Assembly: GCA_937927335.1 (NCBI GenBank)
Contig: CALBDU010000012.1
Location: 1 to 64,000 of the forward strand
Source of the DNA: an uncultured Clostridium sp.
GTDB taxonomy: Bacteria; Bacillota; Clostridia; Clostridiales; Clostridiaceae
DNA length: 64,000 nt
Reading direction: 5' to 3'
Below the pieces are notes generated by a model. It was not told where the DNA came from, searched no databases, and saw only the letters and a list, made by a program, of their open reading frames with translations. Position 1 is the first letter of the stretch; each line of letters opens with the position of its first letter. Made by a program: the position numbers and the translations under genes. This document shows positions 50,776 to 59,242 of the stretch, in pieces.

Positions 50776-52179
50776 ATGGATAAATTCATATTCGATTTAA
50801 CGGCAGTTTTTCAATTAGGTGTATTTGCATTAACGTTATACTATTTAATGTTGTCCTTAGTTGGGCTGTATAAGAAAGAAGACCGGGGAGCAGATTTCTG
50901 CAAGCCTGAAAAGAGATTTGCACTGGTAGTGGCAGCCCATAATGAAGAGATGGTAATTGACAAAATAATTGAGAGTCTTCAAGCATTGGACTACCCTAAG
51001 GAATTATATGATATTATGATTATAGCGGACAACTGTGATGATAAAACAGCAGAAATAGCTAAAAGCTATGAAGGAGTGCAGGTACACGAGAGAAATATCA
51101 GCAATAAGAAAGGCAAGGGGTATGCTCTTGAATGGATGTTCGATCGAATATTCAAAATGAATAAGGAATATGATGCCATTGCCATATTTGATGCCGATAA
51201 TCTTGTTTCGAAAAATTTTGCCAAAGAAATGAATTATAAATTATTAAATGGATATAAAGTGGTTCAGGGCTATTTGGACAGCAAGAACCCTGATGATTCA
51301 TGGATAACCGAATCCTATTCCATATCCTTTTGGAGTTCAAATAGATTGTTCCAGCTTGCAAGGGCAAACCTTGGACTTTCAAGTCAGATTGGCGGAACAG
51401 GCTTCTGCATGGATACACAGGTATTGAAAAAGTTAGGTTGGGGAGCAACCTGCCTTACTGAGGATCTGGAATTTACCTGTAAGCTTGTACTTAACGGAGA
51501 AAGGGTAGGCTGGGCTCATAATGCCATTGTATATGATGAAAAACCACTAACCCTTAAGCAGTCCTGGAGACAGAGAAAAAGATGGATGCAGGGCTTTACA
51601 GATGTGTCCTCAAGATTTTTCACAAAGCTTATGAAGAAAGCAATAAAGGATAGAGATTTTGTGGCTTTTGACTGTGCTTTGTACACTATACAACCTTTTG
51701 TTACTGTAGCAATCGGTATTTCGGCCATCTTAACACTGCTTCAGAACAGTGCCGAGCATGGATTGAATATATTTGTAATAAATTATCTGTTTACCCCATG
51801 GGTTTGGAAGACCTTCAGTGTATTCCAGTTTATATTTACACCATTAGTTATGATGCTGGAGAAAAAGTTATCTAAAAAGATGCTGGCGGTATTCACACTA
51901 TATTCATTTAATATTGTTATATTCACATTTATTTTTGGCAACACAGGTAAAATGTTTGAGATTGCTGTTGCTAATTGTCTATACATAATGGCATTTATCA
52001 TAGCTATGTGGGCTTCAGGCAATAAACAGTCACTTAAGATATTTGTATGGTATTTGCTTTATGGTTTATACACTCTGACTTGGATTCCAATAACAATACA
52101 AGGTATTTTAGACAAAGACAACAAGGAATGGAACCATACAAAGCATATAAGACAGATAAGTATTCAAGACGTAGAATAA
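50776..52179 (+). CDS. Membrane family 2 glycosyltransferase
   Basis: 467 residues. TM1 (about 10-30), a GT-A domain (about 45-275) with VVAAHNEEMVI, AIFDADNLV (DxD-type metal site), GTGFCMDTQVL, TEDLEFTCKL (the catalytic TED) and QRKRWMQG, then four C-terminal helices. This is the processive cellulose/hyaluronan/N-acetylglucosamine synthase layout. It probably makes a beta-linked exopolysaccharide. No PilZ domain is visible, so there is no direct sign of c-di-GMP control. Monocistronic with a terminator. Confidence 0.9.
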   Translation: MDKFIFDLTAVFQLGVFALTLYYLMLSLVGLYKKEDRGADFCKPEKRFALVVAAHNEEMVIDKIIESLQALDYPKELYDIMIIADNCDDKTAEIAKSYEGVQVHERNISNKKGKGYALEWMFDRIFKMNKEYDAIAIFDADNLVSKNFAKEMNYKLLNGYKVVQGYLDSKNPDDSWITESYSISFWSSNRLFQLARANLGLSSQIGGTGFCMDTQVLKKLGWGATCLTEDLEFTCKLVLNGERVGWAHNAIVYDEKPLTLKQSWRQRKRWMQGFTDVSSRFFTKLMKKAIKDRDFVAFDCALYTIQPFVTVAIGISAILTLLQNSAEHGLNIFVINYLFTPWVWKTFSVFQFIFTPLVMMLEKKLSKKMLAVFTLYSFNIVIFTFIFGNTGKMFEIAVANCLYIMAFIIAMWASGNKQSLKIFVWYLLYGLYTLTWIPITIQGILDKDNKEWNHTKHIRQISIQDVE

Positions 52180-52186
52180 AATTGTT

Positions 52187-52227
52187 AAACTATCAATTAG
52201 GTTATCTTAATTGATAGTTTTTATTTT
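52187..52227 (+). terminator. Intrinsic terminator after the glycosyltransferase
   Basis: AAACTATCAATTA (52187-52199) and TAATTGATAGTTT (52208-52220) pair perfectly over 13 bp, followed by TTATTTT. Confidence 0.9.
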
Positions 52228-52244
52228 AAAAAGGGGGTAATTCA

Positions 52245-52949
52245 ATGGAAAGGCTTCAAAAGTATATGGCAAGCTGTGGAGTAGCTTCCAGAAGAAAGTG
52301 CGAAGAAATGATTACCGCGGGCAGGGTTAAGGTTAATGGAAACCTTGTAATGGAATTGGGATTCAAGGTAAATCCTGAGGATAAGGTTTATGTGGATGGA
52401 AAGCTTATTGTTCCTGAGGAGAGAAAGGTATATATTGCTCTTAACAAGCCAGTTGGCTATGTATCTACAGTTAAGGATGAACGTGGCCGTAAGACCATAA
52501 TGGATCTTATTGATATTAAAGAAAGAGTGTATCCGGTGGGAAGGCTTGACTATGATACCTCAGGACTGCTGCTGCTTACCAATGACGGTGAAATATATAA
52601 TAAAATCATTCATCCAAGGGAGGAAAAGGAAAAGGTGTATATAGCCACGGTAAAGGGCATACCATCTACTAATGAACTTGATTCCTTCAGAAAAGGCCTG
52701 GATATTGGTGACTACATAACGGCACCAGCCAAAATAAAAATTATCAAGGGTTACAAGGATTGCGCAATGGTTGAAATATCAATCCATGAAGGAAAGAACA
52801 GACAGATAAGGAGAATGTGCGAAAACATTGGCCATGATGTAATTCATTTAAAAAGAATAAGCATAGGCAAAATAAAAATAGGGGACCTTAAAGAAGGAAA
52901 ATGGCGATATTTAACTGAAGATGAAATTGCATATTTTAAAAATTCATAA
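52245..52949 (+). CDS. rluB: 23S rRNA pseudouridine synthase RluB-like
   Basis: 234 residues. N-terminal S4 RNA-binding domain (1-60, MERLQKYMASCGVASRRKCEEMI), then the RsuA/RluB catalytic domain with the active Asp in GRLDYDTSGLLLLTNDG and the GKNRQIRRM motif. It forms pseudouridine in the large ribosomal RNA (position 2605 in the RluB family). AAGGGGG ribosome site. Confidence 0.93.
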   Translation: MERLQKYMASCGVASRRKCEEMITAGRVKVNGNLVMELGFKVNPEDKVYVDGKLIVPEERKVYIALNKPVGYVSTVKDERGRKTIMDLIDIKERVYPVGRLDYDTSGLLLLTNDGEIYNKIIHPREEKEKVYIATVKGIPSTNELDSFRKGLDIGDYITAPAKIKIIKGYKDCAMVEISIHEGKNRQIRRMCENIGHDVIHLKRISIGKIKIGDLKEGKWRYLTEDEIAYFKNS

Positions 52950-53081
52950 AAAGTGAAGGAGCATCATTAAAAAAACGCATGTTAAAAATATAGTAAATGA
53001 ATTATGTATAAAATTGAAATGGCTGCAGCTATTGATTATCAAAGTTGAAAGAATTCATGTCAGAATCCTTTGTTAAAATTA

Positions 53082-53144
53082 TTGACAATGTTTACATAAA
53101 CAATTGAAAGATATATTGATATTTTCTGCAATAGATGATAAAAT
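53082..53144 (+). promoter_or_regulatory. Promoter and possible operator of the RpiR regulator
   Basis: TTGATA (53116-53121), 17-base spacer, TAAAAT (53139-53144). Just upstream lies the near-palindrome TGTTTACATAAACA (53089-53102), a candidate operator; TTGACA at 53082 has no fitting -10. Confidence 0.6.
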
Positions 53145-53193
53145 GAAGAAAATATTGCAATAATTCTTCGATGAAAAGAAAGGAATGAATTAA

Positions 53194-54069
53194 ATGGACG
53201 AAAATAGCAAGCAGGATTTGATGAGAACCATTCAATTAAAGTTCCCTAGGTTAAGCAAGGGTCAAAAATTGATTGCAGAATATATTCTAAAGCATTATGA
53301 TAAAGCAGCATTTATGACAGCAGCAAAGCTGGGAGTAAGTGTAGGAGTAAGTGAATCCACGGTGGTGAGGTTTGCAAATGAATTGGGCTTCAGTGGATAC
53401 CCAAAGCTGCAGAAGGCACTTCAGGAGCTTATTAAAAATAAACTTACTACAGTACAAAGAATAGAGCTTTCAAACGATTTTGTCAGTGAAGAAACGGCAC
53501 TAAAAGGCGTTCTCAAGTCTGACATGGAAAACATTAGAGCTACACTGGAAAAGATAAATCATAAGACCTTTGAAGATGTAGTGAACAGCATATTTGCTGC
53601 AAAGAAGATATATATAATAGGGCTTAGAAGCTCAACTGCTCTTTCAGAATTCCTTGGTTTTTATCTTAATCTGATTCTTGACAATGTACATGTTGTAGCA
53701 TATGGTGTCAGTGATATTTTTGAGCAAATGATCAATGTAAGTGAAGATGATCTGGTAATAGGAATAGGTTTCCCAAGGTATGCAGCAAGAACCATAGAAT
53801 CCCTGTCCTTTGCAAAGAGCAGACGTGCAAATGTGGTAGCCATTACAGACAGTCTGCTGTCACCTTTAGCTGCCAGGGCTGATTATACGCTGATTGCACA
53901 AAGTAATATGGCATCCTTTGTGGATTCTCTGGTAGCTCCGTTAAGTGTAATAAATGCATTAATAATATCTGTTGGACTAAGGGAAAAGGAAAAAATATCT
54001 TCCACTTTTGCCAATCTGGAAAATATATGGGAAGAATATCAGGTATATTCCTATAAAGAAAATGAATAA
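53194..54069 (+). CDS. MurR/RpiR family transcriptional regulator
   Basis: 291 residues. N-terminal helix-turn-helix (about 1-80, AAKLGVSVGVSESTVVRFANELGFSGYPKLQKAL) and a C-terminal SIS sugar-phosphate-binding domain (about 125-260, KIYIIGLRSSTALSEFLGFYL, IGIGFPRYAARTIESLSFAK). Such proteins sense phosphosugars. No sugar operon is adjacent; the downstream gdhA genes are separated by a terminator, so the target cannot be read here. Confidence 0.92.
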   Translation: MDENSKQDLMRTIQLKFPRLSKGQKLIAEYILKHYDKAAFMTAAKLGVSVGVSESTVVRFANELGFSGYPKLQKALQELIKNKLTTVQRIELSNDFVSEETALKGVLKSDMENIRATLEKINHKTFEDVVNSIFAAKKIYIIGLRSSTALSEFLGFYLNLILDNVHVVAYGVSDIFEQMINVSEDDLVIGIGFPRYAARTIESLSFAKSRRANVVAITDSLLSPLAARADYTLIAQSNMASFVDSLVAPLSVINALIISVGLREKEKISSTFANLENIWEEYQVYSYKENE

Positions 54070-54098
54070 AAGAGAGGACAAGCTTCCTCTCTTTTTTT
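54069..54098 (+). terminator. Intrinsic terminator after the RpiR gene
   Basis: AAAGAGAGG (54069-54077) pairs with CCTCTCTTT (54086-54094) and is followed by a T run. Confidence 0.9.
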
Positions 54099-54244
54099 GC
54101 GTCCAGATAAATCCTTACATAAATGTTAATAATATGACAATTGATGTTTTATTATAAAAATTCTAAAAATTTTTTTATATATAAGAAGGAAATAGACATC
54201 TTTTGTAGAATATATATTAATGGCAAAATAAAAAATAAAATTCA

Positions 54245-54262
54245 GCATCTTTAATAAGATGC
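54245..54262 (+). repeat. Small hairpin in the gdhA copy 1 leader
   Basis: GCATCTT (54245-54251) and AAGATGC (54256-54262) with a TAAT loop, 33 bases before the ATG. No T tract follows. It may stabilise the message. It is missing in front of copy 2. Confidence 0.55.
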
Positions 54263-54278
54263 AATATTACATTCACAA

Positions 54279-55667
54279 TTTAGGAGGGTATTATTATGGC
54301 AAACGTAAATGCAAAGGCTTACATTGAAGAAGTAGTTGCAAAGGTAAAGGCAAGAAACTCAAACGAACCAGAATTTTTACAGACAGTAGAGGAAGTTACA
54401 GCTTCACTTGCACCAGTATTCGAGATGCATCCTGAATACATCGAAGAAAACCTGCTTGAAAGATTCTGCGAACCAGAAAGACAGATCATGTTCAGAGTAC
54501 CATGGGTAGACGATGCAGGCAAACTTCAGGTTAACAGAGGCTTCAGAGTACAGTTCAACGGCTGCATAGGACCATACAAAGGAGGACTTAGATTCCATCC
54601 ATCAGTTTACATCGGAATAATCAAATTCTTAGGATTTGAACAGATATTAAAGAACAGCTTAACAGGACTTCCAATAGGCGGAGGCAAAGGTGGTTCCGAC
54701 TTCGACCCAAGAGGAAAGTCAGACAATGAAATCATGAGATTCTGCCAGAGCTTCATGACTGAATTATACAGACACATCGGACCAGACGTAGACGTACCAG
54801 CTGGAGATATCGGTGTTGGCGGAAGAGAAATAGGCTACCTTTATGGACAGTACAGAAGAATCAAAGGAGCATTTGAAAATGGTGTTCTTACAGGAAAAGG
54901 CTTATCCTATGGCGGAAGCTTAGTTAGACCAGAAGCAACAGGCTTTGGTGCAACATATTACTGTGAAGAAATGCTTAAGCATGACGGAATGGACTTCAAA
55001 GGAAAGACAGTATCAGTATCAGGCTTTGGTAACGTATCATGGGGTATCTGTACAAAAGTTGCTCAGTTAGGCGGAAAAGTTGTAACACTTTCAGGCCCAG
55101 ACGGATATGTATATGATCCAAACGGAGTAGTAACTCAGGAAAAGATAGATTACTTATTAGAAATGAGATCATCAGGAAGAGACAGAGTACAGGATTATGC
55201 TGACAAATTTGGCGTAGAGTTCTTCAAAGGAGAAAAACCATGGGGAGTTAAGGTTGACATCGTAATGCCAGCTGCAACTCAGAACGATATAAAGATAGAC
55301 GATGCTAAGAAAATAGTAGCAAACGGAATCAAATATGTATGTGAAGTTGCTAACATGCCTTGCACAAACGAAGCAGTAGAATACTTCCAGGAAAAAGGCG
55401 TAGTAGTAGGACCATCCAAGGCTGCAAATGCAGGCGGAGTTGCTACATCAGCATTAGAAATGTCACAGAACAGCGAAAGATTAAGCTGGAGTGCAGAAGA
55501 AGTAGATGCTAAATTACACGGAATAATGGTTAACATCTATAACAACTGTAAAGATGCATCAGAAAAATACGGCTTTGGCTACAACCTGGTTGCAGGTGCA
55601 AACATAGCTGGATTTGTAAAGGTTGCAGATGCTATGCATCAGCAGGGAAATTACTAGAATACAGTTA
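54279..55667 (+). repeat. Tandem duplicated 1,389-bp block carrying gdhA (copy 1)
   Basis: Bases 54279-55667 and 55795-57183 appear identical by eye: both start just before TTTAGGAGGGTATTATT and end in TAGAATACAGTTA. Period 1,516 bp. Sequence outside the block differs, including both leaders and both terminators. Reading both strands gives the same translations in the two copies, which supports identity at third positions as well. Confidence 0.88.
54296..55657 (+). CDS. gdhA: Glutamate dehydrogenase, copy 1
   Basis: 453 residues, the hexameric ~50-kDa class. Catalytic lysines lie in KGGLRFHPSVY and PIGGGKGGSDFDP; the NAD(P)-binding fold starts at VSVSGFGNVSWG. It interconverts glutamate with 2-oxoglutarate and ammonia; the length and the GGGKGGSDFDP form fit the NADP-type biosynthetic or dual enzymes of clostridia. 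Codon use is strongly biased (almost all AGA, GGA/GGC, TAC, GCA), unlike neighbouring genes, as expected of a very highly expressed gene. Strong TTAGGAGGG ribosome site. Confidence 0.96.
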   Translation: MANVNAKAYIEEVVAKVKARNSNEPEFLQTVEEVTASLAPVFEMHPEYIEENLLERFCEPERQIMFRVPWVDDAGKLQVNRGFRVQFNGCIGPYKGGLRFHPSVYIGIIKFLGFEQILKNSLTGLPIGGGKGGSDFDPRGKSDNEIMRFCQSFMTELYRHIGPDVDVPAGDIGVGGREIGYLYGQYRRIKGAFENGVLTGKGLSYGGSLVRPEATGFGATYYCEEMLKHDGMDFKGKTVSVSGFGNVSWGICTKVAQLGGKVVTLSGPDGYVYDPNGVVTQEKIDYLLEMRSSGRDRVQDYADKFGVEFFKGEKPWGVKVDIVMPAATQNDIKIDDAKKIVANGIKYVCEVANMPCTNEAVEYFQEKGVVVGPSKAANAGGVATSALEMSQNSERLSWSAEEVDAKLHGIMVNIYNNCKDASEKYGFGYNLVAGANIAGFVKVADAMHQQGNY

Positions 55668-55684
55668 AAATTTAAGGGAACAAT

Positions 55685-55735
55685 ACATTTAGAGAATCTC
55701 TAACGGGGTTCTCTAAATGTGTGCAATTTTTATTA
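55685..55735 (+). terminator. Terminator-like hairpin between the gdhA copies
   Basis: ACATTTAGAGAA (55685-55696) pairs with TTCTCTAAATGT (55709-55720); the T tract (ATTTTTATT) begins a few bases later, so efficiency is uncertain. Confidence 0.7.
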
Positions 55736-55747
55736 TTTTATAAATTA

Positions 55748-55761
55748 TGTAAACGGTTTAG
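55748..55761 (+). promoter_or_regulatory. Possible CcpA (cre) site before gdhA copy 2
   Basis: TGTAAACGGTTTAG matches the cre consensus TGWNANCGNTNWCA at all but the last two positions. It lies in the unique leader of copy 2; nothing like it is seen in front of copy 1. Confidence 0.35.
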
Positions 55762-55794
55762 CTTGTTAAAAAAATAATTAATATAAACATATTT

Positions 55795-57183
55795 TTTAGG
55801 AGGGTATTATTATGGCAAACGTAAATGCAAAGGCTTACATTGAAGAAGTAGTTGCAAAGGTAAAGGCAAGAAACTCAAACGAACCAGAATTTTTACAGAC
55901 AGTAGAGGAAGTTACAGCTTCACTTGCACCAGTATTCGAGATGCATCCTGAATACATCGAAGAAAACCTGCTTGAAAGATTCTGCGAACCAGAAAGACAG
56001 ATCATGTTCAGAGTACCATGGGTAGACGATGCAGGCAAACTTCAGGTTAACAGAGGCTTCAGAGTACAGTTCAACGGCTGCATAGGACCATACAAAGGAG
56101 GACTTAGATTCCATCCATCAGTTTACATCGGAATAATCAAATTCTTAGGATTTGAACAGATATTAAAGAACAGCTTAACAGGACTTCCAATAGGCGGAGG
56201 CAAAGGTGGTTCCGACTTCGACCCAAGAGGAAAGTCAGACAATGAAATCATGAGATTCTGCCAGAGCTTCATGACTGAATTATACAGACACATCGGACCA
56301 GACGTAGACGTACCAGCTGGAGATATCGGTGTTGGCGGAAGAGAAATAGGCTACCTTTATGGACAGTACAGAAGAATCAAAGGAGCATTTGAAAATGGTG
56401 TTCTTACAGGAAAAGGCTTATCCTATGGCGGAAGCTTAGTTAGACCAGAAGCAACAGGCTTTGGTGCAACATATTACTGTGAAGAAATGCTTAAGCATGA
56501 CGGAATGGACTTCAAAGGAAAGACAGTATCAGTATCAGGCTTTGGTAACGTATCATGGGGTATCTGTACAAAAGTTGCTCAGTTAGGCGGAAAAGTTGTA
56601 ACACTTTCAGGCCCAGACGGATATGTATATGATCCAAACGGAGTAGTAACTCAGGAAAAGATAGATTACTTATTAGAAATGAGATCATCAGGAAGAGACA
56701 GAGTACAGGATTATGCTGACAAATTTGGCGTAGAGTTCTTCAAAGGAGAAAAACCATGGGGAGTTAAGGTTGACATCGTAATGCCAGCTGCAACTCAGAA
56801 CGATATAAAGATAGACGATGCTAAGAAAATAGTAGCAAACGGAATCAAATATGTATGTGAAGTTGCTAACATGCCTTGCACAAACGAAGCAGTAGAATAC
56901 TTCCAGGAAAAAGGCGTAGTAGTAGGACCATCCAAGGCTGCAAATGCAGGCGGAGTTGCTACATCAGCATTAGAAATGTCACAGAACAGCGAAAGATTAA
57001 GCTGGAGTGCAGAAGAAGTAGATGCTAAATTACACGGAATAATGGTTAACATCTATAACAACTGTAAAGATGCATCAGAAAAATACGGCTTTGGCTACAA
57101 CCTGGTTGCAGGTGCAAACATAGCTGGATTTGTAAAGGTTGCAGATGCTATGCATCAGCAGGGAAATTACTAGAATACAGTTA
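55795..57183 (+). repeat. Tandem duplicated 1,389-bp block carrying gdhA (copy 2)
   Basis: Second copy of the block described at 54279-55667. Flanks are unique, with no target-site duplication or transposase. Confidence 0.88.
55812..57173 (+). CDS. gdhA: Glutamate dehydrogenase, copy 2
   Basis: 453 residues, protein identical to copy 1. It has its own leader (with a possible cre site and AT-rich promoter-like sequence) and its own terminator, so the copies could be expressed under different conditions although the enzyme is the same. Perfect identity points to very recent duplication or continuing gene conversion. It could in principle be an assembly duplication, but the different flanks argue against that. 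Confidence 0.95.
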   Translation: MANVNAKAYIEEVVAKVKARNSNEPEFLQTVEEVTASLAPVFEMHPEYIEENLLERFCEPERQIMFRVPWVDDAGKLQVNRGFRVQFNGCIGPYKGGLRFHPSVYIGIIKFLGFEQILKNSLTGLPIGGGKGGSDFDPRGKSDNEIMRFCQSFMTELYRHIGPDVDVPAGDIGVGGREIGYLYGQYRRIKGAFENGVLTGKGLSYGGSLVRPEATGFGATYYCEEMLKHDGMDFKGKTVSVSGFGNVSWGICTKVAQLGGKVVTLSGPDGYVYDPNGVVTQEKIDYLLEMRSSGRDRVQDYADKFGVEFFKGEKPWGVKVDIVMPAATQNDIKIDDAKKIVANGIKYVCEVANMPCTNEAVEYFQEKGVVVGPSKAANAGGVATSALEMSQNSERLSWSAEEVDAKLHGIMVNIYNNCKDASEKYGFGYNLVAGANIAGFVKVADAMHQQGNY

Positions 57184-57196
57184 CCTTGGAATAGAT

Positions 57197-57232
57197 AATT
57201 AGAGAATCCGTATGGATTCTCTAATTGTTTTA
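57197..57232 (+). terminator. Intrinsic terminator after gdhA copy 2
   Basis: AATTAGAGAATCC (57197-57209) and GGATTCTCTAATT (57214-57226) form a perfect 13-bp stem with a 4-base loop, then GTTTTAT. Confidence 0.9.
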
Positions 57233-57299
57233 TATAGATATTGAATAAATGTTTATATTGTATTACATTATAATAGTAAACATTTAAGGTGGTGGATAT

Positions 57300-58517
57300 A
57301 TGGCACTAGTTACAGTTATTGGAGCAGGACCCGCAGGTATTATGGCGGCACTGGCTGCAGCTGAAAAAAATAAGGTTATTCTTATAGAGAAAAATAATAA
57401 ATTGGGAAAGAAATTATACATCACAGGCAAGGGTAGATGTAATATAACTAATTCTAAGGATATAAGCGAATTTTTTGATAACATACCAGGAAATCCAAAT
57501 TTTCTCTACAGCGCATTATACAGCTTTACAAACGAGGATACAATGAGTCTGATGAACAGGCTTGGTGTTAAACTGAAGGTAGAAAGAGGAGACAGGGTTT
57601 TCCCGGAATCGGATAAATCTTCAGATATAATATCAGCCTTTGAAAAGGAACTGGTAAAGAAAAAGGTTGATATCAGACTGAATAAAGCAGTTACAGAAAT
57701 TAAACTGGAGGACAGTAAAATTACATCGCTGATTCTGGAGGATGGTACAGAAGTTATTGCAGATCATTATATATTATGTACCGGAGGATTATCATATCCT
57801 CAAACAGGTTCTACCGGACAGGGACATGGCCTGGCCAAAAAACTTGGACACCATGTAACAGAAATCATTCCTTCTCTGGTGCCTGTAGAGGTTCAGGAGG
57901 AATGGGTCAAGGAACTTCAGGGACTTTCCTTAAAAAACGTGGAATTGAAAATACTTGATGAAAAGAATAAGGTAATATATAAGGATTTTGGAGAAATGCT
58001 TTTTACTCACTTTGGACTTTCGGGACCAATTGTTTTAAGTGCCGGGAGAATGGCAGGCAATAAGAAAAAACTATGTGCATCAATTAACCTGAAGCCGGGA
58101 TTGACATCGGAAGAACTGGATAAAAGACTGCAAAGAGATTTTAATAAAAACATAAATAAGGCGTTTAAAAATTCATTGGAAGAACTGCTCCCTAAAAAGA
58201 TGATACCAATAATAGTAACATTATCAGGAATAGATCCTGATAAGAAGGTAAATCTTATAACCAGGGATGAAAGGAAAAAACTTGTTTTTCTTTTGCAGAA
58301 TCTGATGTTTAAAATCAAGGGCACCAGGCCCATTGCCGAAGCCATTGTGACAGCAGGAGGAGTTGATGTGAAAGAAGTAGATCCATCAACCATGAAATCA
58401 AAATTAATTGAAAATCTATCCTTTGCAGGGGAATTGCTGGATGTAGATGCTGTAACAGGAGGATATAATATCCAGATTGCGCTATCTACTGGATATTTAG
58501 CTGGAAAAAGTATATAA
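57300..58517 (+). CDS. HI0933/YhiN-type FAD-dependent oxidoreductase
   Basis: 405 residues. N-terminal dinucleotide-binding motif VIGAGPAGIMAALAAAE with the family tag LGKKLYITGKGRCNITN, later CTGGLSYPQTGSTGQGHGLAKKLGH, and a C-terminal AVTGGYNIQIALSTGYLAG that closes over FAD. Family members have poorly known function (an aminoacetone oxidase activity is reported for one). AAGGTGGTG ribosome site. It is the first gene of a unit with cmk and ispH-rpsA, a common clostridial order. Confidence 0.88.
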   Translation: MALVTVIGAGPAGIMAALAAAEKNKVILIEKNNKLGKKLYITGKGRCNITNSKDISEFFDNIPGNPNFLYSALYSFTNEDTMSLMNRLGVKLKVERGDRVFPESDKSSDIISAFEKELVKKKVDIRLNKAVTEIKLEDSKITSLILEDGTEVIADHYILCTGGLSYPQTGSTGQGHGLAKKLGHHVTEIIPSLVPVEVQEEWVKELQGLSLKNVELKILDEKNKVIYKDFGEMLFTHFGLSGPIVLSAGRMAGNKKKLCASINLKPGLTSEELDKRLQRDFNKNINKAFKNSLEELLPKKMIPIIVTLSGIDPDKKVNLITRDERKKLVFLLQNLMFKIKGTRPIAEAIVTAGGVDVKEVDPSTMKSKLIENLSFAGELLDVDAVTGGYNIQIALSTGYLAGKSI

Positions 58518-58563
58518 TTAAACCTTGGGGAGAATTTTTTCTCTAGGAGGGAGGCAGCAAACT

Positions 58564-59241
58564 TTGGTATTATCTATAGCAGTAGATGGACCTGCAGGAG
58601 CTGGTAAAAGCACTATAGCAAAATTAGTTTCTGAAAAATTCCAACTTATGTATATCAACACGGGATCTATGTATAGGGCGGTTACATTATTCGCCTTGAG
58701 AAACAAAATTTCTTCAAAGGATATAAACGGCTTAATGAATGTGATTAAATCCATGGATATGCACTTTAAGGGAAATAACCTTATAGTAAATGGAGAGGAT
58801 ATAACCGAGCTTATTGTTATGCCGGAAATAAGCAAAAAGGTATCCGAATATGCGGCTGTTAAGGAAGTCAGAGAGGAAATGGCTGCAATGCAGCGAAACA
58901 TGGCTCTAAAGTACAACGTAATTATGGATGGCAGAGATATTGGCACTGTAGTCTTAAAGGATGCATTTATAAAATTTTTTATTACAGCCAGTCCTGAAGA
59001 GAGAGCACGAAGGCGGTTTAACGAACTTAAGGACAAAGGAATTGCAGTTGAATACAACGCAATATTAAATGATATTAACAAGCGGGATTACGATGACTCA
59101 AATAGAGAAGTGGATCCCTTGAAAAAGGCTGAGGATGCAATTGAGCTGGATACATCCAGGATGGGAATCCAGGAGGTAGTGGAAGTAATATCATTTTACA
59201 TAAATGAAAAAATGAAAAAATATAATCTAGTGGTGAATTAA
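58564..59241 (+). CDS. cmk: Cytidylate kinase
   Basis: 225 residues from TTG 58564, chosen because AGGAGGGAGG ends 9 bases before it and it gives the usual length; an earlier TTG at 58525 would include that ribosome site. P-loop AVDGPAGAGKST, the YINTGSMYRAVTL loop, and the lid RDIGTVVLKDAFIKFFITAS. It phosphorylates CMP and dCMP. Two bases before ispH. Confidence 0.94.
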   Translation: MVLSIAVDGPAGAGKSTIAKLVSEKFQLMYINTGSMYRAVTLFALRNKISSKDINGLMNVIKSMDMHFKGNNLIVNGEDITELIVMPEISKKVSEYAAVKEVREEMAAMQRNMALKYNVIMDGRDIGTVVLKDAFIKFFITASPEERARRRFNELKDKGIAVEYNAILNDINKRDYDDSNREVDPLKKAEDAIELDTSRMGIQEVVEVISFYINEKMKKYNLVVN

Positions 59242-59242
59242 T

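Noticed and set aside
53082..53110. TTGACA at 53082 as the RpiR -35
   Set aside because: No acceptable -10 lies 16-18 bases downstream; the TTGATA/TAAAAT pair further on fits better.
54279..57183. gdhA pair as a mobile element or composite transposon
   Set aside because: No transposase, terminal inverted repeats or target duplications; block edges match the gene and its ribosome site.
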